A stretch of DNA of 5,765 bases from contig JAPWUT010000117.1 of NCBI GenBank assembly GCA_028275425.1, positions 1 to 5,765 on the forward strand. The letters run 5' to 3'. This DNA is from Anaerolineae bacterium. GTDB taxonomy: Bacteria > Chloroflexota > Anaerolineae > SpSt-600. The notes below the pieces were generated by a model. The model was not told the DNA's origin and ran no database searches. It saw nothing but the letters and a program-made list of their open reading frames with translations. Below are positions 1-5,279 of the stretch, piece by piece (position 1 is the stretch's first letter; every line of letters begins with the position of its first letter). The position numbers were made by a program, and so were the translations under genes.

Positions 1-1284
1 TACGACGCGCAAAGCCCCGCCGTCATACCCTCCAGGCTCGGAAGAGGCATCCCCCACGAGAAGCAAATAGCGCAGAGAAGGAAGGCCCATCACAAATTTT
101 CGGATGGCCTCTGGAGACGGCCTTCCATCGCCAAAGGAATCGTAGATGGCCTGGGGGTCGGCCAGGCCAACCTTTAGTCCCTCCTTTCGGCGGTAGTCCA
201 GCAGGGGTAGAAGGGCGCTATGGAAATCGGGCGGGGCAATGGCCAGGTATTCAACGCCTGAGAATTCTTCCAGGCGAAGGGGTTTCGCCGGCCGCACTCC
301 TTCAGGGGCAGGTGCCCTTTGAGGGATTCCTATCCAGTAGCGGTGTCCGGGATAGGTGGGTATGAGGCCATCGGGTGGGATGGGGCAGCCTTGAGGGTGG
401 AATGGCTCGGTTATGTCAAAAGCATAAGCACCAGGCGGGACCTTTTCAACCTTCAAAGCCTGCCCCAAGGCTTCCCACTCGCTTCCGTCAACTTCAACTT
501 TGCGCTGCCAGGCAATCTCCAGGGAATCAAGCCAGATAACCGAAGCCTCTACCTTTTCCGGGAGGAGGTTTTCCAGGACGAGGGTGTGATTGATGCTGGT
601 TTCCTCCTCTTTCCACCCTGCCTCAAACTCTTTCATCCCCATCCCATCCCACTCCCATTCTCCGACAAGGCGATTATCCCACCAAAGGCGCAGAAGGTGG
701 TCGGGGGCTGGAGGGAAAGAGGAATGGCTCCAGATGCGTAAGGTAACCGTGACTGGCCCAGGGACAGGTTCGGTCAGGGTGATGGTGAAGGTCAGGGAGC
801 CGGGGGCATAGAGGGGAGCCCAGAGCCAGGGGATTTCGGCCTCGGCTTGGGGAAGGTAGCGATTGTCTTCCTCAAGGTGGAGGAATGTGAAGGCGCTTTG
901 ATAAGGATTCGCCTCCAAGGGAAAGCTCTCTTCCTTTGGGCAAGTGATAATTGAAGGAGTGCGGCCTTTCTCCAGGCGGAATGCAGTCCGGCCGGAATAG
1001 CGGCTGAGCTGGTGAGGGGCGAAAAAGAAAAAGCCCCAGCCTGAAGGCGTCTTCTGGGGCAAAATCGGTATCTGATGGTTTGCGAGGGTAAGGGTAAGTG
1101 GGGGGAAGGAATCCCTCAGCGAGTCAAAGCCCAGCTTTGACAATACTTCCGGCCCAAGCCAGTATCCCCCTTCTCTTTCTACCTCCACAAACCAAGCTCC
1201 TGGTTCCGATTCCGGGGTAGGCGCAGAACAATCGGAAAGGAGCAGAGCCAAAGCCAGGATGATTGCCCACCGCTTCAGCCTCAT
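1..1284 (-). CDS. Second, divergent C25-like (gingipain-family) protein with a putative lipoprotein signal; 3' end outside the window
   Basis: An open frame of 428 codons runs from ATG 1284 to the left edge without a stop. The ATG overlaps the preceding TGA as ATGA, so translation is probably coupled; no clear Shine-Dalgarno is seen. Residues 1-19 (MRLKRWAIILALALLLSDC) form a signal peptide with a possible lipobox at Cys19, although Asp at -1 is atypical. Residues about 30-105 match the N-terminal module of the upstream C25 protein only weakly (YSGRTAFRL where that protein has YTDENVYWL), and about 130-280 match its beta-sandwich segment. From Val344 the match is clear: EYLAIAPPDFHSALLPLLDYRR, with a further GLKV, IYDSFGDGRPSPEAIRKFV and LRYLLLVGDAS, each with a counterpart in the neighbour (IIIAPSAF, HRRAQGLRVELV, DGIFHPEAIRSFV, FLLLVGDGH). 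The catalytic His and Cys would lie past the edge, so activity cannot be judged. It is an anciently diverged tandem paralogue, either a second peptidase or a degenerate partner. Confidence 0.8.
   Translation of the reverse strand, partial: MRLKRWAIILALALLLSDCSAPTPESEPGAWFVEVEREGGYWLGPEVLSKLGFDSLRDSFPPLTLTLANHQIPILPQKTPSGWGFFFFAPHQLSRYSGRTAFRLEKGRTPSIITCPKEESFPLEANPYQSAFTFLHLEEDNRYLPQAEAEIPWLWAPLYAPGSLTFTITLTEPVPGPVTVTLRIWSHSSFPPAPDHLLRLWWDNRLVGEWEWDGMGMKEFEAGWKEEETSINHTLVLENLLPEKVEASVIWLDSLEIAWQRKVEVDGSEWEALGQALKVEKVPPGAYAFDITEPFHPQGCPIPPDGLIPTYPGHRYWIGIPQRAPAPEGVRPAKPLRLEEFSGVEYLAIAPPDFHSALLPLLDYRRKEGLKVGLADPQAIYDSFGDGRPSPEAIRKFVMGLPSLRYLLLVGDASSEPGGYDGGALRVV
1281..1284 (-). other. ATGA stop/start overlap between the S26-like gene and the second C25-like gene
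   Basis: The minus strand reads CGAAAATGAGG. TGA (1283-1281) ends the S26-like frame and ATG (1284-1282) opens the next. Four-base overlaps of this kind normally mark co-transcribed and translationally coupled genes. Confidence 0.85.
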
Positions 1285-2489
1285 TTTCGGGATTGCTTGA
1301 GCCAAATTATTCCCCAGTAGATTAAGCCGAGGCTTACGGCTCCTCCGAGGGCAAGGATGCCCCACACAGGCCAGGATTGAATCGGAGCCTTCTCCTGGCC
1401 TGGTTCAGCCTGAGGCCAAGTTGGGGTAAATTTGATTGGCCTCACGGCTAAGGCGGCCGTCGGCGATTTAGGAGGAGTTGGCGTTAGGGTGGGAGTGACT
1501 GGCGGAGGTGAAGTCACGATAACAGAAGGCGTGGGGGATGGGGCTTTGGGCAATTCAAAAGTAGGCGGCGAGGTTGGGCTTGGGGTTAAAGTCGGCCTTG
1601 GAGTAAAAGTGGGAGATGGAGTCGGAGTCGGCGTGAGAGAGGGGGTCGGACTTGGGGTAAAGGTTGGGGAAGGAGTAGGGGTTGGGGTGGAAGTAGGGGA
1701 TGGGGTAAAGGTAGGGGTTGGGGTTGGAGTTGGGGTGAAAGTGGGAGTTGGGGTAGTGGGGAGGGGGACATAGACCAAAACGGGGCCATGGAATTCGCTG
1801 GACCCATCTGTCTCCATGGCTTCCAGTTGGTAAAAGTAGGTCTGGCCAGGCTCAACATTCGCATCTGTAAACTGGTAGGAAGCGCCGACAATTTCCCCTA
1901 CGGCCGGGATGAGGTCCGAAATGCGGGAGTAGACTCCGCCTTCCGAAGTTGAACGCAAGATGTAGAAGCCCAACATGTTCACTTCGCTGGCCGTTTCCCA
2001 ACGCAGAACAACCGCTTGACCTTCCACCGTTGCGGTGAAGGAGACAAGGGTTACAGCCGCATAGGCCGGCAAGGCCAGGAGAGCCAGGGTCAGGATTAAG
2101 CGCAGTAAGAAACGAGCCAAGCGAAGCCCTCTCCAAAAGGTCAGGACAAGGGGCCGGTAAGGAATGGGTTTAACACGGCCATTTCGCACCAGCCAAACGG
2201 CTTTGCCCATGAGAGCTTCAGCAGGCCAAGGAGGGTCGGGGGTAGGGATAGCATCGCCTTGGGTTAGGAGTTTGCCATCGGCTGACAGGCCGCGGAAGCG
2301 GTGCAGGAGTAGGCCATTGTTAGTCCGGAGAAGGATTACATCTCCGGGGCGAAGTTCCTCCAACCTTGCCGGTTTCACAAGGATTGAATCTCCGGGCAAA
2401 AGGGTTGGGAACATGCTGCCGCCTTTGACTTTGAGGCGCAGCAGACCTTCCCAGCTTCCTCCAAGGACTTCAACCCATGCCTTTTCCAC
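1281..2489 (-). CDS. S24/S26 signal-peptidase-like domain fused to TM, fibronectin-like domain, Pro/Thr stalk and C-terminal TM
   Basis: This is a 402-residue protein with a GTG start behind GAGGTG. Residues 20-110 form an S24/S26 peptidase fold. It shows GGSMFPTLLPGD with likely nucleophile Ser25, RPGDVILL (about 47-54), LLHRF with His63 where bacterial LepB has its catalytic Lys, and LTQGDA with Asp79. The Ser/His arrangement is that of SipW, archaeal and ER signal peptidases. No membrane helix precedes the domain. The first helix is about 127-144, preceded by Arg-rich RGLRLARFLLR, so by the positive-inside rule the catalytic domain is predicted to be cytoplasmic and the rest outside. Residues 145-242 form a fibronectin-III-like domain of a type common in Chloroflexota (VTLVSFTATVEG ... 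LRWETASEVN). Residues 244-344 are a Pro/Thr/Ser stalk. A second helix lies at about 375-396, with tail KQSRK. Canonical LepB or SipW lacks this tail. Possible roles are maturing the small upstream peptide or trimming exported proteins; both are inferred. Its TGA overlaps the next ATG. Confidence 0.82.
   Translation of the reverse strand: MEKAWVEVLGGSWEGLLRLKVKGGSMFPTLLPGDSILVKPARLEELRPGDVILLRTNNGLLLHRFRGLSADGKLLTQGDAIPTPDPPWPAEALMGKAVWLVRNGRVKPIPYRPLVLTFWRGLRLARFLLRLILTLALLALPAYAAVTLVSFTATVEGQAVVLRWETASEVNMLGFYILRSTSEGGVYSRISDLIPAVGEIVGASYQFTDANVEPGQTYFYQLEAMETDGSSEFHGPVLVYVPLPTTPTPTFTPTPTPTPTFTPSPTSTPTPTPSPTFTPSPTPSLTPTPTPSPTFTPRPTLTPSPTSPPTFELPKAPSPTPSVIVTSPPPVTPTLTPTPPKSPTAALAVRPIKFTPTWPQAEPGQEKAPIQSWPVWGILALGGAVSLGLIYWGIIWLKQSRK
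1458..1760 (-). repeat. Low-complexity (PT)n / TFTPSPT stalk repeat inside the S26-like gene
   Basis: This stretch encodes residues 244-344 of the S26-like protein. The densest part is 1560-1760 (residues 244-310): almost every second residue is Pro, alternating with Thr/Ser, and Phe or Leu breaks the run at 251, 261, 277, 285, 295, 301 and 311. The plus strand therefore looks like a GGGGT(T/A)GG(A/G)-type G-rich satellite with a basic 6-base period. It is most simply an extended, possibly glycosylated stalk crossing the cell envelope. The unit is imperfect, and the array is likely to vary in length between strains by slippage in multiples of 6 bases. Confidence 0.85.
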
Positions 2490-2494
2490 CGCTC

Positions 2495-2500
2495 CACCTC
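2495..2500 (-). promoter_or_regulatory. Shine-Dalgarno for the S26-like gene, overlapping the C25 stop codon
   Basis: The minus strand reads TGAGGTGGAGCG then GTG. The GAGGTG shares two bases with the TGA stop of the C25 gene and is 5 bases from the GTG start at 2489. This decides the non-ATG start of the downstream gene and suggests coupled translation. Confidence 0.7.
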
Positions 2501-5225
2501 AATGGAAGTTGCGCAGCACAAGGGGTAGGTAAACGTTGAAGCCAACCCTAATTGTGGCCCCTGCCGAGAATGGGCCAAGGTGAGCAGTAATCGGGACATT
2601 GGCCAGGCTGCTGGGTGCAGTGTAGACCCCCCACCCGTTCAATGCCCCAGCCCCTACTGTCCATTTGGGAGTGACTGGGAAGGCTTGCCCGAAAAGGGTG
2701 GTGCCGGTAACGCTGAAAACCTCGGATAAGGTGATGGTAGCGCCTGGGGTCACAGTGATTAAAGTGGGCGAGATGGAAATTTCCTTCCACCAGGGAAGCC
2801 AGAGGGCCGGGTCGCCCAGGAGGGTGTAGGTGCGGGCAAGGTGAGAATAGGACACAACCTCCCGGCCAACCTGGGTCAGGGGGCCTAACTGGAATTTCCC
2901 TCCCTGGAACATGGCCCGATACACCGCTCGGGCCATGAGATACTCTTCATCCACCGAACCCAGCCCGGCCGGCCCGAAGGCGGCAATCGCCCCCCGGTCA
3001 GTCAGCACCGTAGTGGCCCACTCGCCGATGGAGCGGGTGTCCGTAAAGCTGGGGTATTGGGGCGGGAACATCCAGTAGCCGTCCCAGCAGTCCAGGGAGA
3101 TGAGGAAAGGAAGCCCTACGGTGCCGGTTAAACTGGCCAGTTCCGTATTGCGCACAAGGGGCTCGTGGGCCCAGCGGTTCACCGCCGCATGGCCTACGTA
3201 GGTGAGCAGCGACGCCCCTTCGCTCCAGGTGGTGGTCAAAGCGAGGGTCGCCGATAGGCAGGATGTAGGCGGGCTGACCGGCGAGCCGCAGTAATCGTTG
3301 AGGTAAACGGTACGGGTGAGCATACCGGCGGGCAGTTCTCCGGCCAGTGCCTGGGCGATGCCCAGAAAGTCTCCGGCGGAATCGGGGACGTTGTCAGCAG
3401 AGAGGATGGCGCGCTGCCGCCATTCGGCCGGGAGAAGGCTCTGGCTTTCGTAGGCCAGGATTTTCGCCACCGCTCCTTTCGCTTCCTCCACCGAACCAGC
3501 GGGAATCCGCCCCACCGCCAGCTCCGGGAAGCCATCGCCGTCCACATCCCCGTAGAGGCTATCCACCGGGACTTCCCCCTGCCAGGGGTCGGCAAACTGG
3601 AGGTAAGGGGGAATCCAGACAGGCGTGGGGGACCCATAGGTGCCTGGATTGTAGCCCTTGAAGTTGAAGTGGCCATCCCCCACCAGGAGCAGGAAGGAGG
3701 GCGGCGGACCGGGCCAGTTTTCGTAGGCATAAGCCACGAAGGAGCGGATGGCCTCAGGGTGGAAGATGCCATCGTTGAAGAGGTTGTAGAGGTCCTCCAC
3801 CGGCACCAGTTCCACCCGCAACCCCTGGGCCCGGCGGTGCTCCGCCAGAGGACGGACAGCAGTGATGAAGGCGGAAGGTGCAATGATGATTTCGTCGGCA
3901 CCGGGGGAAGAAAGCAGCCCATCCGGCGGGCAGTAGCGGGTGAGGGTAGGTATTGTCCTTACCGCACTTTCGCCCACCAAAAGGTAGGCCGTGCCCGCAG
4001 GGGCTTCGTCCCGGAAGGCCACAGCCCAGGAGCCAGCGGAAGAAAAGACGGATGCGCCGGTGAGGCGGACGGGGTTGGGGGGGTCTGTGATGTCGTACAG
4101 CCGCACGGCGGAGGTGGTGAAGCCGGTGGAGGTAATCAGGACAGGGCCAGAGATTGGCGAGGTCATGGAAAGAACGTCCCCGCTGGCCTCGGGCCGGCGC
4201 CGGTAAGTTACCTCCACCCAGTTGAGGTAAAGCTGCTGGGGGCCGCCATCGGTAAAAACCTGCATTGCCAGAAGGTTTTGTCCCTCCCGGAGCAAAGCGG
4301 AAGGAAACGTAAGGGTTGCCGTCCAGCCAACCTTGCCCGATTCGGTGGTCTCGCCAATGGAAGTGCCGTTGAGGGCGAAGCCGATGCGGTGGAAGTTCTC
4401 GGTGCGGCCGGCCAGTTCCACTTTAAGGGTTGCCATGTATTCCCCCGTGACCACAGCAGTCAAGGTGAGGGGATAGGTGCGGGTGAGGGAGGAACCAGCG
4501 GTGACGAATTCCCAGAACCAGGTGTCTTCGGTGCGGGGGTTCGTGGACCAGCGGGCCCAGTAGATGAGGTTTTGCTCAAAGCGGGTGGTGGCCGTGTACC
4601 AGTCCAAAGGCGGGGCCGAAGCAACCGGTGCAACGGAGCGAGTTCCCATCCGGGAACCCGATGTCGTGCCATCCACCACCAGCCAGTAGACGTTCTCGTC
4701 GGTGTACTTTTCGTCCTGGACGGAGCCGTGGAATTTCTGGCCGTAGAAGAGGAGGGCATCGCCGGGGCCCAGAGAGCCATCCCCGCCGTCTTCCACTTCC
4801 ATTGCCACTTCCTGCCCCCGCCAGAGGAGGTGCAGAGCGGAAAGCTTATCGGTGGGCACTCCGGCATCGGCCAGGGCCTGGTACGGGATGCGGTAGAGGC
4901 CATCGGCTGTTACGGTTATGCGCCAGGCAGGGCAAGGAAGCAAGCGAGGGTGATGAGGTTTCCCCAGGCTGAGGGGGTGGAAAGAAGCCGCGGCCAGGGG
5001 CAGCGGGCCAGGTTCCGAAGGGACAAAGAAGGGGTCAGGAGGCGGAGGGGGAGGCGATGCCGAAACGCCCCAGACCATGATGGCCAGCATCGCCCCTGTC
5101 CAGCCCAAAAGAAACCCAATCCGCCACCTCAGCAGGCCGACGAGCTTCTGCAGTTCTCCCAATTTACCAATCCCAGGGGAAGGGAGGGAGCCCAGTTGGG
5201 CTTCCGGCTTGGACCTCAAGCTCAC
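2499..5225 (-). CDS. Secreted gingipain-like cysteine peptidase (peptidase family C25)
   Basis: Numbering is from the GTG at 5225 (908 residues). Residues 33-56 form a signal peptide: basic LRWR, a hydrophobic run, and a VSA|S cleavage site, followed by a poly-Pro linker. Residues about 100-175 carry the GLYRI ... YTDENVYWLV module seen ahead of many C25 domains, and about 210-340 look like a beta-sandwich/jelly-roll segment. The C25 core runs from about 443 (ADEIIIAPSAF) to about 808 (LLGDPALWLPW). It contains a DVDGDGFPE acidic loop (from Asp560), the likely catalytic His679 in YVGHAAVNRW and the likely nucleophile Cys713 in LISLDCWDGYW. The 34-residue spacing is close to that recalled for gingipain RgpB (His211/Cys244). 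An Ig-like domain (about 815-895) and the C-terminus VYLPLVLRNFH follow. It probably acts outside the membrane; substrates are unknown. The start is uncertain. GTG 5225 has no good ribosome-binding site and overlaps the peptide gene. TTG 5162, one base after the peptide's TAA, keeps the whole signal peptide and is at least as likely. The TGA stop is 9 bases before the next gene. Confidence 0.88.
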   Translation of the reverse strand: MSLRSKPEAQLGSLPSPGIGKLGELQKLVGLLRWRIGFLLGWTGAMLAIMVWGVSASPPPPPPDPFFVPSEPGPLPLAAASFHPLSLGKPHHPRLLPCPAWRITVTADGLYRIPYQALADAGVPTDKLSALHLLWRGQEVAMEVEDGGDGSLGPGDALLFYGQKFHGSVQDEKYTDENVYWLVVDGTTSGSRMGTRSVAPVASAPPLDWYTATTRFEQNLIYWARWSTNPRTEDTWFWEFVTAGSSLTRTYPLTLTAVVTGEYMATLKVELAGRTENFHRIGFALNGTSIGETTESGKVGWTATLTFPSALLREGQNLLAMQVFTDGGPQQLYLNWVEVTYRRRPEASGDVLSMTSPISGPVLITSTGFTTSAVRLYDITDPPNPVRLTGASVFSSAGSWAVAFRDEAPAGTAYLLVGESAVRTIPTLTRYCPPDGLLSSPGADEIIIAPSAFITAVRPLAEHRRAQGLRVELVPVEDLYNLFNDGIFHPEAIRSFVAYAYENWPGPPPSFLLLVGDGHFNFKGYNPGTYGSPTPVWIPPYLQFADPWQGEVPVDSLYGDVDGDGFPELAVGRIPAGSVEEAKGAVAKILAYESQSLLPAEWRQRAILSADNVPDSAGDFLGIAQALAGELPAGMLTRTVYLNDYCGSPVSPPTSCLSATLALTTTWSEGASLLTYVGHAAVNRWAHEPLVRNTELASLTGTVGLPFLISLDCWDGYWMFPPQYPSFTDTRSIGEWATTVLTDRGAIAAFGPAGLGSVDEEYLMARAVYRAMFQGGKFQLGPLTQVGREVVSYSHLARTYTLLGDPALWLPWWKEISISPTLITVTPGATITLSEVFSVTGTTLFGQAFPVTPKWTVGAGALNGWGVYTAPSSLANVPITAHLGPFSAGATIRVGFNVYLPLVLRNFH

Positions 5226-5259
5226 CTTCGTAGATTATATCGGGTGGTTCGTAACGCAT
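5164..5259 (-). CDS. 31-residue RiPP-precursor-like peptide (lasso-type leader pattern)
   Basis: This short gene starts at ATG 5259 behind a near-perfect GGAGGTG and ends at TAA 5166-5164. The N-terminal part reads MRYEPPDIIYEGELEVQAG. Tyr3, Pro6, Ile8, Gly12 and Leu14 fit the pattern Y-x-x-P-x-[LI]-x-x-x-G-x-[LF], which is the leader signature of lasso-peptide precursors recognised by the RRE (PqqD-like B1) protein. In lasso leaders a conserved Thr lies six residues after the Gly; here that position is Ala18, followed by Gly19. If cleavage follows Ala-Gly, the remaining tail is SPTGLPPFPWDW (12 residues, four Pro and two Trp). The tail has no Asp/Glu at core positions 7-9, so a classical lasso ring is not supported; Asp is at position 11. 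There is no signal peptide. It lies between a surface-protein gene and a C25 peptidase gene in the same operon. An alternative is a short translated leader ORF that couples translation to the protease. That it is a gene is fairly secure; that it is a RiPP precursor is inference from the leader pattern. Confidence 0.72.
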   Translation of the reverse strand: MRYEPPDIIYEGELEVQAGSPTGLPPFPWDW

Positions 5260-5263
5260 GGTG

Positions 5264-5270
5264 CACCTCC
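5264..5270 (-). promoter_or_regulatory. Strong Shine-Dalgarno for the 31-codon peptide gene
   Basis: The minus strand reads GGAGGTG, then CACC, then ATG at 5259. This is a near-complete anti-16S match, 6 bases from the end of GGAGG to the ATG. It is the best ribosome-binding site in the window and does not match the spacing of any annotated start of the downstream protease. It is therefore the main evidence that the tiny reading frame is translated. Confidence 0.85.
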
Positions 5271-5279
5271 TTTGCCGGC

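Noticed and set aside
319..741. 140-codon plus-strand frame
   Set aside because: It is antisense to the second C25-like gene, whose minus-strand product shows a signal peptide and family motifs. The plus product shows nothing recognisable.
1560..1760. Possible CRISPR array
   Set aside because: The repeats are short, imperfect, contiguous and in frame within a coding gene, with no spacers of regular length.
1432..1773. Plus-strand Gly/Val-repeat protein (113 codons)
   Set aside because: It is the reverse-strand reading of the Pro/Thr stalk and has no independent support.
2490..2498. A terminator between the C25 and S26-like genes
   Set aside because: The gap is 9 bases and carries the Shine-Dalgarno of the next gene; there is no room for a hairpin.
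5164..5259. Calling the small peptide a true lasso-peptide precursor
   Set aside because: The leader pattern fits, but the tail has no Asp/Glu at ring positions 7-9, the conserved leader Thr is Ala, and no B1, B2 or C enzyme is in the window. I kept the broader 'RiPP-precursor-like' call.
5260..5279. A promoter or attenuator between the surface-protein gene and the peptide gene
   Set aside because: Only 20 bases separate them and these are taken up by the ribosome-binding site. No hairpin or -35/-10 pair is apparent.
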